Part shown: one piece after another, positions 5,603-13,438 of the stretch
How positions within the stretch are numbered: the stretch's first letter is position 1
How the letters are laid out: each line of letters starts with the position of its first letter
IMG/VR virus record: IMGVR_UViG_3300008267_000547
Span: 1 to 24,918 of that record
Length of the DNA stretch: 24,918 nt
Reading direction: 5' to 3' (one strand)
Origin: a virus
Notes under the pieces: generated by a model
What the model was told of the DNA's origin: nothing
What the model saw: the letters and a program-made list of their open reading frames with translations, nothing else
Database searches by the model: none
Program-made: the position numbers and the translations under genes

Positions 5603-7664
5603 AAATAAATTAAAACCTGCCGATATTGATAAAACAGATAACCTTGTTGAGATATTAGATTCCTTTGATGTCAAAGCGATTGCAACGCAAATTGTCGAGT
5701 TTTACGATAGAGATTTAAACGATTGTCAACCGCATCATGACAAGATGAAGCGTTATCTTGGCGTATGTGACAATGAAGAAGAATATTTGCGTACCGCTCG
5801 GGTAAATGGTGGTTCTCGTTTGCATTATATGTTGTTAACCGATGCAAGCAATGAGTTTTTAACTACATTTATCAATGAGTTTCCGCTTGATAAGCCTGTT
5901 AAAGCAAAAAATGCAAAGGACGTGCCGAGTCAAGAGGATACCGCTGTTACACTTGCAATGACTGGGCAAATACCAGAGGGGCAGGACGCTAAGCCTATTG
6001 TTGATGGTGCGATTAAGCAAGCACGCATTTTAAATCATAAAGCATTAATGGATTCAGAGGACGCTGTTAAAATACTCAATTATCAATTTACAGAGGATAT
6101 GCCTGATTGGGTTGAAGAAACGCAAGAATTAGCAAAGCTATTGTGCGTTCAAGGGACTGTTTTACGTAAATACACATATTGTCCAGTTGAGCAACGCCCT
6201 ATTCATAAAATAGTCAAAGCAACTGATTTTGTGGTTAATAAAGAAGCAAAGACGATTGACGGTGCTAAGCGGTTATCCGAATGTAGTGCATACCGCAAAG
6301 AGGATATTATACCGCTATATGAATCAATGTATTTCAAAGAGCCTGAGACTGACGACGAACAAGAAGACGATACAGATTTTGATATTATTGAAATGAGTTT
6401 ACGACTTGATTTAGACGGCGACGATTATCCTGAGCCTTATGTCGCATGGGTTTTAAAAGATAAAGCTGAATTGTTAAGATTAGAAAAAAACTTTACAAAA
6501 GTGATTCGTTCTGAAAAAAATGATGACAAATCTAAGGCTATTGTTGTCAAGGCAAAGCCTCGGTATTGTAAATATTCATTCTTGCCAAGTAGTTGCTTTT
6601 GGGGCAAAGGCTTTGGTTCAATTTTAGAAATGTCTCAGAATGCTTTATCATCAATTCTTAATTTAACCATTGATGCAGGGGCAAAGTCCGCTTTGGGTGG
6701 CGGTGTATTTAGTGCTGATATAAATACCAAAGACCGTGTATTTAATTTTAGTGCGGGGGAATGGAAAGGTATTAGAGCAACAGGACAATCAATCCGTGAT
6801 TCATTTATGCCTATGCCTAATCCTGAACCTAGTCAAACACTTATGGGTATGATGCAATTACTTGATAGTAAATCATCATCATTGGCAAATCTTAATCAAA
6901 TGAACAGTGAAAACTTTACATCAAACACCGCGCCAACGACGGCAATGATTATGGCAGAGGAATCGACTAAGAAATTAAGGGCGGTATTAAAGCGCTTTTA
7001 TGTCGAGTTTAAAAAAGAGATACAATCACTTGTCGAAGCAAACAAAGAATATTTTAATACAGCAAGATACGCAGAATTAACAGGAATTGAGGTTGATAGT
7101 TCTGTATTTGCAAACAAAGAAATTGTATTTTTGCCAAATAAAGATATTGACGCAATCGGTAACGCTAGACAGATGGCACAAGTGCAATTTTTTGAAAGTA
7201 AAACACAAGACCCATTCTATGACGGCAAACGGACAAGAAAAGAAGTATTGCGATTAATGGGCATTGATAACCCTGATTATTATTTAACTGACCCACCAGA
7301 AGCACCGCAAGCACAGCCTGACCCGTTAATGATGGGGCAGTTAGAACTTGGCAAGGCACAGTTAGAATTACAAAAACAAATAAGCGATGCTAAAGATAAA
7401 ATTGATACGCTTAAAGTGTTGTTAGACAATGAAATTAAACAAGACAAGTTAGAAATTGACCGCATTAAAGCAATATCTGAAATCGAAGATGCTAATTTAG
7501 ATAGACAATTACAAGAGATAAACCTACGCAATACACCAGATATGGGAGCAGTAAATGGACAACAGGACATTAACAATCAACAACCTAACGGTAACGGAGC
7601 AGTCCCTGATGGGGTTGTTACAAACCAACGAGGGAATGTTCCTACAGGAATACCTACGGCTTAA
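5589..7664 (+). CDS. Portal protein
   Basis: A 691-residue protein directly after the large terminase with the size and composition of P22-type portals. It has an N-terminal head-like domain, a central clip/stem region around residues 330-480 (including FLPSSCFWGKGFGSIL and LNQMNSENFTSNTAPT), and a long helical C-terminal coiled coil at about 585-650 rich in Gln, Leu, Lys and Asp, corresponding to the barrel of P22-like portals. It ends in an Asn/Gln/Pro-rich tail. As a dodecamer it forms the DNA entry and exit channel and docks terminase, then the tail adaptor. Start ATG at 5589 has AAGGGG about nine bases upstream. The tail is overlapped by 110 bases by the next gene in another frame. Confidence 0.9.
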   Translation: MLDIKNKLKPADIDKTDNLVEILDSFDVKAIATQIVEFYDRDLNDCQPHHDKMKRYLGVCDNEEEYLRTARVNGGSRLHYMLLTDASNEFLTTFINEFPLDKPVKAKNAKDVPSQEDTAVTLAMTGQIPEGQDAKPIVDGAIKQARILNHKALMDSEDAVKILNYQFTEDMPDWVEETQELAKLLCVQGTVLRKYTYCPVEQRPIHKIVKATDFVVNKEAKTIDGAKRLSECSAYRKEDIIPLYESMYFKEPETDDEQEDDTDFDIIEMSLRLDLDGDDYPEPYVAWVLKDKAELLRLEKNFTKVIRSEKNDDKSKAIVVKAKPRYCKYSFLPSSCFWGKGFGSILEMSQNALSSILNLTIDAGAKSALGGGVFSADINTKDRVFNFSAGEWKGIRATGQSIRDSFMPMPNPEPSQTLMGMMQLLDSKSSSLANLNQMNSENFTSNTAPTTAMIMAEESTKKLRAVLKRFYVEFKKEIQSLVEANKEYFNTARYAELTGIEVDSSVFANKEIVFLPNKDIDAIGNARQMAQVQFFESKTQDPFYDGKRTRKEVLRLMGIDNPDYYLTDPPEAPQAQPDPLMMGQLELGKAQLELQKQISDAKDKIDTLKVLLDNEIKQDKLEIDRIKAISEIEDANLDRQLQEINLRNTPDMGAVNGQQDINNQQPNGNGAVPDGVVTNQRGNVPTGIPTA

Positions 7665-7872
7665 GGCTGAAAGCGTATTAAGAACGGCTTATATTGTATT
7701 GGCAGGGCAAGATGACAGCCTTGCTAAAACATATAATCCACAGTTAGAAAGAGATATTTTAAAGAATATTCGTCAAATATCAGACGCATTGTTTGATTTT
7801 GACAATATGATTGTGGAAGTTGAGGCTATTCACAAAATACTACAAGCAAGTAACCAGTCAATAGGAGCGTAA
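7555..7872 (+). CDS. Small unrecognised protein overlapping the portal gene
   Basis: I do not recognise this 105-residue protein. The ATG at 7555 has GGAG about six bases upstream, so the unusual 110-base overlap with the portal 3' end looks genuine. A later in-frame ATG at 7639 outside most of the overlap has AGGG directly against it and is less likely. The C-terminal two thirds are predicted helical and amphipathic (residues about 28-100), as in small head-assembly or scaffold-partner proteins. It sits between portal and the GroES-like gene, with one base separating its stop from the next start, so a morphogenesis role is likely but unspecified. Confidence 0.7.
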   Translation: MDNRTLTINNLTVTEQSLMGLLQTNEGMFLQEYLRLKAESVLRTAYIVLAGQDDSLAKTYNPQLERDILKNIRQISDALFDFDNMIVEVEAIHKILQASNQSIGA

Positions 7873-7873
7873 A

Positions 7874-8206
7874 TTGACAGCAGAATTAGTAAATATTGGC
7901 AACATTGATGATGTTGTAGTGACATTTAACCGTATTTTAATACAGGTTGAAAAACATGAGGATAAAACAACAGAAAGCGGTTTAATTATTCCAACGATTG
8001 CAACACAAAAAGATTTTCTTAAAGGTGGCAACGGTAAAATAATTAAAATTGGTATTTTATCGTTTTTAGACCACGGAGAAGCTGCCCCTAAGGTTGGTGA
8101 TAATGTTATAACAAATTTACATAGTGGGTTTTTGTATCAAGATAACAACGGTAATCATTACCGATTGATTAAAGACCATGACGTTTTAGCAGTGATTGGA
8201 CAATAG
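7874..8206 (+). CDS. GroES-like co-chaperonin (Cpn10)
   Basis: A 110-residue protein with the chaperonin-10 pattern throughout. It has a first strand VVVTFNRILIQVEK (14-27), a mobile loop EDKTTESGLIIP (29-40) with the hydrophobic tripeptide Leu37-Ile38-Ile39 that in GroES (IVL) docks onto GroEL, and a GKIIKIG strand. These are followed by PKVGDNVITN and a terminal IKDHDVLAVIG matching the canonical ending of GroES. Known phage relatives (T4 gp31) replace host GroES on GroEL so that the phage coat protein fits the folding cage. Its place between portal and scaffold/coat genes supports that. Translation appears to start at TTG (7874) with AGGAG seven bases upstream; no in-frame ATG would keep the first strand. 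Confidence 0.9.
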   Translation: MTAELVNIGNIDDVVVTFNRILIQVEKHEDKTTESGLIIPTIATQKDFLKGGNGKIIKIGILSFLDHGEAAPKVGDNVITNLHSGFLYQDNNGNHYRLIKDHDVLAVIGQ

Positions 8207-9184
8207 ATGAACACCGAAGCAAAAAGTTTCTTATCGTTTTCAGATGCTGACAATGATTTACCGTTAGATAATGATATTCCTGATGTTGCTAACGATGACA
8301 CGCCTGATGATGTTGTAACTGATGACACAAGCGATGATGTGCCTGAAAGTGTTAAAACTGATATTAATACAGACGAAGCACCACAAAAACCAAAGACAAA
8401 TAATTCATACATTGACTCAATGGCTGATGATGATGTGCAAAGATTAGCTCGTGAGATTGGTTGGAATCCTAACGGCAAGAAATCCGCTAAGGAATGGTTA
8501 AAAGGTGCTAATAATTACGTTTTTAAAACTAAAGACGTTATGGATTCAATGCAAAAAAAGCTAGATAGCATTGAAGCATTAAACATACAACGTGAAAAAA
8601 AGATACGAGAACAAGAACGGCAACAATTCAAAAACCTACTCAAAAATTTAGAGAAAAGAAAAATTGAAGCTGTTGAATTATCAGACATTGACACCGTTAA
8701 TGATATTGATGAACAAAAAGATATTGTTAAACAACGCCTTAGCGAATATGAGCAAGAGGATAAGCAGTTTAATAATAACCAAACACACCATAATCAAGCG
8801 GAAGTTTTTCAGACTGTCAAACAATTTGTTGACGAAAATCCTTGGTATGAAACAAACGCAATAATGAAAGTACGATACGATAACGCCTTGCAAGGGTATT
8901 TAAATGCAGGCGTTAATATTAACGATGCTTTAATTGGTGCAAAAGAGGATTTAGAGCGTTTATATCCTGATAAATTTGCAACCAAAACACAGACACCGCC
9001 ACGTGGTAATGTTTTAGGTACTGTTAATAACGCTCCCAAACAACAATCTGACGGGCTTAATGCAGAACAAAGAGAAGTGTTCAATTATTGGGTTTCGGGG
9101 TTTAAAGATATGTTCCCAAACGCAACAAAAGCACAGTTAGACGCTTATAAAAAAACAACAATAGCAGAAATTAAAGGACGCTAA
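8207..9184 (+). CDS. Probable scaffolding protein
   Basis: A 325-residue protein. Residues 1-65 are extremely acidic with repeated Asp-Asp and Asp-Val/Thr units. Residues ~70-100 form a small conserved block (DVQRLAREIGWNPNGKKSAK). Residues ~105-190 are a long charged coiled coil. A compact tail ends in a basic helix with YWVSGFKDMFPNATKAQ. Acidic N-terminus, central coiled coil and basic C-terminal coat-binding helix are the hallmarks of podovirus scaffolds, and the position just before the capsid genes is canonical. It would nucleate and shape the prohead and then exit or be recycled. No protease gene is visible next to it. Start ATG immediately follows the stop of the GroES-like gene. Assignment rests on architecture and synteny. 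Confidence 0.75.
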   Translation: MNTEAKSFLSFSDADNDLPLDNDIPDVANDDTPDDVVTDDTSDDVPESVKTDINTDEAPQKPKTNNSYIDSMADDDVQRLAREIGWNPNGKKSAKEWLKGANNYVFKTKDVMDSMQKKLDSIEALNIQREKKIREQERQQFKNLLKNLEKRKIEAVELSDIDTVNDIDEQKDIVKQRLSEYEQEDKQFNNNQTHHNQAEVFQTVKQFVDENPWYETNAIMKVRYDNALQGYLNAGVNINDALIGAKEDLERLYPDKFATKTQTPPRGNVLGTVNNAPKQQSDGLNAEQREVFNYWVSGFKDMFPNATKAQLDAYKKTTIAEIKGR

Positions 9185-9186
9185 TT

Positions 9187-9774
9187 ATGGTTACTGTATC
9201 AAATAAAGCAAAACAAATGATTGCTAAAAAAAGACAAGAATTACACCCTGCGACTGTTAGGGCATTAAACAATGATGATATTAATATCGGACATAGCGAT
9301 GTGGTTTTACCGTGTGAAACAGAGGTATTATCGGGGGGTATGGCACAATTAAGAAAATTCTTGAATCAAGCTCCTATCTATGATAATCTAAACAAAAGTA
9401 CATTAGATGTACTCAAAAAAGCAGTTAATGACCCTGATAATATTGTAGATTTTCGATGGGTATTAGTTAAGCGTGATTCTTTGGGTTATGATTTTTCTAA
9501 CCTACAAAAGAAAAAAGAGCTTGGCTATGTAGAAATAACAAAGCAAGACTTAAAGCCTGATATGCAACACGTTGCACTGGAAAAACAGACATCAGAAGGC
9601 AAAATGATTGCTATGATGTGTATCAGTGAACACAGGCTCAAGCGTTTAGCAGTTAAAAACCAACAAGCGACAGAAATCTTTTCAAAGGACATGCAAGATG
9701 CAAGACTTGAAATGAATGGACGTGCTGACATCAAAACAAATCAAACCAATATAGATATAGGCAATTATGGCTAA
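9187..9774 (+). CDS. Unrecognised protein between scaffold and cement genes
   Basis: I do not recognise this 195-residue protein. It is soluble and mixed alpha/beta, with no signal or membrane segment. The core (about 60-155) contains the DFRWVLVKRDSLGYDF block, and a basic/helical segment ISEHRLKRLAVKNQQATEIF follows. Its ATG at 9187 has AAAGGA eight bases upstream, two bases after the scaffold stop, and its 3' end overlaps the cement-like gene by eight bases. The position within the head operon argues for a head-assembly or minor virion role, but the sequence itself does not show which. Confidence 0.7.
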   Translation: MVTVSNKAKQMIAKKRQELHPATVRALNNDDINIGHSDVVLPCETEVLSGGMAQLRKFLNQAPIYDNLNKSTLDVLKKAVNDPDNIVDFRWVLVKRDSLGYDFSNLQKKKELGYVEITKQDLKPDMQHVALEKQTSEGKMIAMMCISEHRLKRLAVKNQQATEIFSKDMQDARLEMNGRADIKTNQTNIDIGNYG

Positions 9775-10333
9775 TTCAAATTCACCAAAGGGATTTATTC
9801 CCTTGTATAACCGCGGTACGTCGCTTATTCCGACTTCACGGTTTCGTATTCCATCATCAGATTCCACAGCTGTTTACGTTGGCGACCCTGTTATTTTAGC
9901 AGGAACTTCCGATGCAAAGGGTATTCCTGATGTTATTCGTGCAACAGCAGGGGCGACAAATTATGTCACTGGTATTGTTACAAGCGTTGAAGCAGTAACG
10001 AATGACTCAACCGTTTATCGTGCAGCATCAACTGAGCGTTATGTTTATGTATCAAATCACCCTGATACAATTTACGCTATTCAAGGTGATGCAAGTGCGA
10101 CTCCTGCTACTGGCGATGTTGGTGCAAATGCAGACTTCACATTTGCTGTCGCAGGCGAAACTGTTTACGGTAATTCTGGGGCTCAAATTAGTACAACATC
10201 AGTAGGTACTGGTGCGACAAAACAATTACGAATAATTGGCTTTGTTCAAGACCCATCAAACGAGGTTGGGGCGTATGCAAAATATCTTGTTGCAATCAAT
10301 CTTCATTCAGTTAACAACACGACAGGAATTTAA
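9767..10333 (+). CDS. Probable capsid cement / decoration protein
   Basis: A 188-residue, beta-rich protein low in charge and rich in Gly, Ala, Thr, Ser and Val, lying directly upstream of the major capsid protein gene. The N-terminal KGFIPLYNRGTSLIPTSRF and YVGDPVILAG (38-47), followed by VTGIVTSVEAV and a C-terminal IGFVQDPSNEVGAYAKYLVAI block, follow the pattern of phage structural cement proteins that stabilise expanded heads. The start ATG overlaps the end of the preceding gene and has AGG six bases upstream. A capsid decoration role is inferred from composition, pattern and synteny. Confidence 0.75.
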   Translation: MANSNSPKGFIPLYNRGTSLIPTSRFRIPSSDSTAVYVGDPVILAGTSDAKGIPDVIRATAGATNYVTGIVTSVEAVTNDSTVYRAASTERYVYVSNHPDTIYAIQGDASATPATGDVGANADFTFAVAGETVYGNSGAQISTTSVGTGATKQLRIIGFVQDPSNEVGAYAKYLVAINLHSVNNTTGI

Positions 10334-10336
10334 TGT

Positions 10337-11254
10337 ATGGTTAATATTATTACAACGGGTAACTTTCCCAAAAATTTAAAACCTGGTATTCGTGGTTTTT
10401 TAGAAATGGGTTACAAGAAAAACCCTGAAATTTGTCCACAGTTATTTGAAAAACTAACGGCAAAATACAAATATGAAGAGGTTGTATCTGCTTCATCGTT
10501 TCCTTTGGCACAAATTAAAGCCGAAGGCGGTGCTACTTCTATTGCTTCCGAAAAACAAGGCTATACAGTTAAAACAAATATGTTTGCTGTTGCTTTGGGT
10601 TTTGGCGTTACCAAAGAAGAAAAGCAATATGGGCAAGATAAAAAAGTAACTATGAAACGTGCAATGCGTTTAGGCGATTCATTCCGTGAAACAAAAGAAG
10701 TTTTAGGGCATTTAATCTTTAATAACGCATTTACAAATACACGTTCAGACGGTGACGGGGTTGCTATGATTTCAGCAAGTCACCCAAGTGCAACTGGTGG
10801 GGTTCAAGGTAACTTAATATCAAGTGGTAACACTGATTTATCAGAAGCTGGTATTGAGCAAGTTATTACTGATATTCTTAAGACCAAAGATACAAACGGT
10901 AAACAAATCATGATTCAGCCTAAAAAATTACTTGTTCATTCAAGTAACTGGGCAGAAGCACACCGCATTATGAAATCACAATTAAGAGTTGGCACTTCTG
11001 ATAATGATGCGAACGCTGTTGGTTCATTGTATCCTTTAGAAATTATCAAATCACCATATTTGACAGACGAAGACGCATGGTTCATTATCAATGATGTTTC
11101 TATGGGTGAAGGTCTTGTTCATTATGTTGCTAATTCTCTTGAATTGGACACTGATTATGATTTCTCAACCAAAGTAGAATATACAATGGGTTATGAATCA
11201 TATGCGTTTAACTATCATGACTGGCGTGTTATTAACGGTTCAGCAGGAGCTTAA
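10337..11254 (+). CDS. Major capsid protein (HK97 fold, gpT-like)
   Basis: A 305-residue protein in the coat position. It resembles Mu gpT-type HK97-fold coats: a central LGHLIFNNAFTNTRSDGDGVAM followed by SASHPSATGG (about 137-155), NTDLSEAGIEQVITDI, then IMIQPKKLLVHSSNWAEAHRIMKS (about 193-216), a DNDANAVGSLYPLEIIKSPYLTD stretch and AWFIINDV. These correspond to the backbone helix, P-domain and A-domain of the family. No delta-domain protease site is obvious, so the coat probably assembles around the separate scaffold. It is the likely client of the phage GroES. AGGA precedes the ATG by about nine bases. Confidence 0.88.
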   Translation: MVNIITTGNFPKNLKPGIRGFLEMGYKKNPEICPQLFEKLTAKYKYEEVVSASSFPLAQIKAEGGATSIASEKQGYTVKTNMFAVALGFGVTKEEKQYGQDKKVTMKRAMRLGDSFRETKEVLGHLIFNNAFTNTRSDGDGVAMISASHPSATGGVQGNLISSGNTDLSEAGIEQVITDILKTKDTNGKQIMIQPKKLLVHSSNWAEAHRIMKSQLRVGTSDNDANAVGSLYPLEIIKSPYLTDEDAWFIINDVSMGEGLVHYVANSLELDTDYDFSTKVEYTMGYESYAFNYHDWRVINGSAGA

Positions 11255-11258
11255 ATAG

Positions 11259-11951
11259 ATGGTAAGTCATTTCCCTAATGGGGTTTCAGACGATAGACTT
11301 GGACTGAATTATGATTTCCCTGCTTTAAACTCTTCTCGGACTTATGGCATACTTCAAAATGGTTCAGAATATCTTGCAGGGAACTATACAGTTACAACAA
11401 CTGGTAGTGGTACTGCGACAATTACAGCAGGTAAGGGCGGTCTTTTAACTCTTACCAATGGTGCTTCCAATGCGGATAATATCTTTTTGCAATGGAAGGG
11501 TGGCAACTCAACAACAATAGAGCCTTTTTTATTTGAAGCAAATAAAAAGATTGTGTTTAAAACACGTTTTAAAGTCGATAACGTAACTAATTCACAATTA
11601 GTGTTTGGATTGCAAAAAACAGATACAACACCTTTAGCAGTTTCTGACGGCGTGTATTTCTTAAAAGTTAATAGTACAGCTTCGGTGAGTTTAATCCTTG
11701 CTAAATCAAGTACATTAACGACTCTTGCGTCTGTTGCTACTGTTGTTAATGATACGTTTATTGAGTTAGCTTATTATTACAATGGTGCTGGCAAAATTGA
11801 AGTATTTGTAAATGGTGCTAAAACTGTTACACAAACAGATTTAACTAATTTACCAACCGTTCCTCTTACGTTATCGTATGGCGTGCAAAACGCTTCTGCG
11901 GTATCAAGAGTATTAAGTATCAATTATATTCATTCACAAGGTGAGTTTTAA
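11259..11951 (+). CDS. Minor structural protein with a lectin-like beta-sandwich
   Basis: A 230-residue Thr/Ser/Asn-rich protein. Residues ~85-228 read as a concanavalin-like jelly roll: KKIVFKTRFKVDN, LVFGLQKTDTTPLAVSDGVY, then FIELAYYYNGAGKIEVFVNG, and a C-terminal SINYIHSQ strand. Similar proteins follow the coat gene in many podophages and are found on virions. It may decorate the head or weakly bind cell-surface sugars. GGAG lies about nine bases before the ATG, and the stop overlaps the next ATG (TAATG). Confidence 0.72.
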   Translation: MVSHFPNGVSDDRLGLNYDFPALNSSRTYGILQNGSEYLAGNYTVTTTGSGTATITAGKGGLLTLTNGASNADNIFLQWKGGNSTTIEPFLFEANKKIVFKTRFKVDNVTNSQLVFGLQKTDTTPLAVSDGVYFLKVNSTASVSLILAKSSTLTTLASVATVVNDTFIELAYYYNGAGKIEVFVNGAKTVTQTDLTNLPTVPLTLSYGVQNASAVSRVLSINYIHSQGEF

Positions 11952-12289
11952 TGGCTAATAGGTCGGCAAAGGTTGCGGTTAACATTCCTAACGGTTCAAC
12001 AACATCGACTGCTGTCGGCGTTCCATCAGGTGTTGTTGTGGGGATTCAATTCCCTGCAACAATGACTGGTACTTCCGTTACGTTAACATCATCACATTTA
12101 CAATCAGGAACTTATAGAAATCATTATATAGCGGCAGGGACAGCATTAACAATTCCTTTTGTTGCAAGTTCCACTGTTCAAATTAATGCAAACGATGTTT
12201 CGGCATTAAGTCAATGGATTAAAGTTATTTCTAACGGCACAGAAGGTGCTAGTCGAGATTTAAAATTAATCATTAGAGATATTGAATAA
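11951..12289 (+). CDS. Small beta-rich structural protein
   Basis: A 112-residue, Ser/Thr/Ala/Val-rich protein without Cys. VGIQFPATMTGTSVTLTSS (about 30-48) and SQWIKVISNGTEGASRDLKLIIRDI (to the C-terminus) resemble small virion proteins placed between coat and tail-adaptor genes in short-tailed phages. Beta-sandwich composition suggests a decoration or head-fibre element. It starts at the TAATG junction with GGTGAG upstream and ends at another TAATG junction, so translation is coupled. Precise role not shown. Confidence 0.68.
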   Translation: MANRSAKVAVNIPNGSTTSTAVGVPSGVVVGIQFPATMTGTSVTLTSSHLQSGTYRNHYIAAGTALTIPFVASSTVQINANDVSALSQWIKVISNGTEGASRDLKLIIRDIE

Positions 12290-12510
12290 TGACTGATTAT
12301 AAAGTTCAATGCGATGTTAGCGGTCAAGTAGTGCTTGCATCACAAACACGCATGACTTATGACGGTAAACGTGTTTATTATAAATATTGGTATGAACAAC
12401 ACCCACAAGAATTAATGGCTAAACCTATTAATGAAATAATAGCAGTTAAAAATCCACGCCCTAGAAACCTTGTAGATGTGAGTTTAACAGGATATGTCGG
12501 TCTCGAATAA
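12289..12510 (+). CDS. Small conserved phage protein with a CDVSG ... HPQE signature
   Basis: A 73-residue protein. The N-terminal QCDVSGQVV (7-15), a central MTYDGKRVYYKYWYEQHPQE and a later NPRPRN match a small protein family often found just before head-tail connector genes in phages (C-D-x-(S/T)-G, then W/Y-x-G-x-x-V, HPQ and RP). Only one Cys is present, so a zinc finger is unlikely. Function is unknown in the family to my knowledge. Coupled by TAATG to the previous gene and overlapping the next by 17 bases. Confidence 0.65.
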   Translation: MTDYKVQCDVSGQVVLASQTRMTYDGKRVYYKYWYEQHPQELMAKPINEIIAVKNPRPRNLVDVSLTGYVGLE

Positions 12511-13438
12511 TTTTAATTTTAGCCTTACTCGTAATGATATTATTTACGAGGCTTACAGGCTAGCGTCTATCATAGACCCTGTTGAAACATTATCATCAAC
12601 GGAAATCACCAACGCTTCACAATCGCTTAATATTATTATGAAAAACCTTATGGCAAGGGGTTTGCGATTATGGTCTTATGAAAGTGCTGTTCTAATTCCT
12701 AAGCTTGCACAATCAGAATATACACTATCTGAATCAGGCGATAGGTTTATTTTAAAAAACGATTTTATACAAACAAAATTAAGCGTTGCTATTGCATCAA
12801 GCGATACGTCTTTTACTGTTGCAAGCGGTTCAGGAATTGCGGTATCTGATACAATTGGGGTATTAAATTCAAGCAATGTCTTTGTATGGCGTACTGTAAG
12901 TAATGTTGCAACAAATGTAATAACCGTTTCAAGTGCGTTTACAAGTGCTTTTGCCGTTGATGCAAAGGTGTATTCATATACAGCACGCATAACAAAACCT
13001 TTAAGTATTTCAGACGCTACAGTACAATATGACACTAATTCAGAAATAGGCATTAGTAAAATGTCAATGAATGAATATCAAGCGTTATCATATAAAGCTA
13101 TGGCAGGCAATCCAACGCAATATTATTATCAGCCTAAAATAGACGAAGGGCGGTTGTTTTTATATCCGCAATCAGAAAATGAAAGTCAATACATTAATCT
13201 TGTTATTGAAAAACCCTTTGATGATTTAGATAGTTCAACTGATACAATACCATCTCCGAATGAATATTATGATATTATCATTTATACGCTTGCTCAAAGG
13301 CTTGCTATGCAAAATGGGTTTTATAGTAAAGCAAGCCTATTAGGTGCAGAGGTCGAAAGATTATTTTCATTGCAACGATTGCATGATTTTGAAGATTCGT
13401 CAATGAGTGTTGGTTTTTCAGAGGGGATTTTTGATTAA
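12494..13438 (+). CDS. Head-tail adaptor protein (P22 gp4-like position)
   Basis: A 314-residue protein. The first ~60 residues (LTRNDIIYEAYRLASIIDP and NASQSLNIIMKNLMARGLRLWSYE) form the helical start common to podovirus tail adaptors. A central Ser/Thr/Val-rich beta insertion (about 95-165) contains a VSDTIGVLNSSN segment. The C-terminal YDIIIYTLAQRLAMQNGFYSKASLLGAEVERLF is helical again. In P22-like virions the protein in this position binds under the portal and begins tail assembly. Its 3' stop overlaps the gp10-like start (TAATG). Identification is by pattern plus synteny with the following gp10-like gene. Confidence 0.75.
   Translation: MSVSNNFNFSLTRNDIIYEAYRLASIIDPVETLSSTEITNASQSLNIIMKNLMARGLRLWSYESAVLIPKLAQSEYTLSESGDRFILKNDFIQTKLSVAIASSDTSFTVASGSGIAVSDTIGVLNSSNVFVWRTVSNVATNVITVSSAFTSAFAVDAKVYSYTARITKPLSISDATVQYDTNSEIGISKMSMNEYQALSYKAMAGNPTQYYYQPKIDEGRLFLYPQSENESQYINLVIEKPFDDLDSSTDTIPSPNEYYDIIIYTLAQRLAMQNGFYSKASLLGAEVERLFSLQRLHDFEDSSMSVGFSEGIFD

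Noticed and set aside
12676-13053. 125-residue minus-strand frame opposite the adaptor gene
   Set aside because: It lies wholly inside a well-supported plus-strand gene and shows no ribosome site or family pattern; same for the minus frames at 8158-8478, 19511-19846 and 23170-23511.
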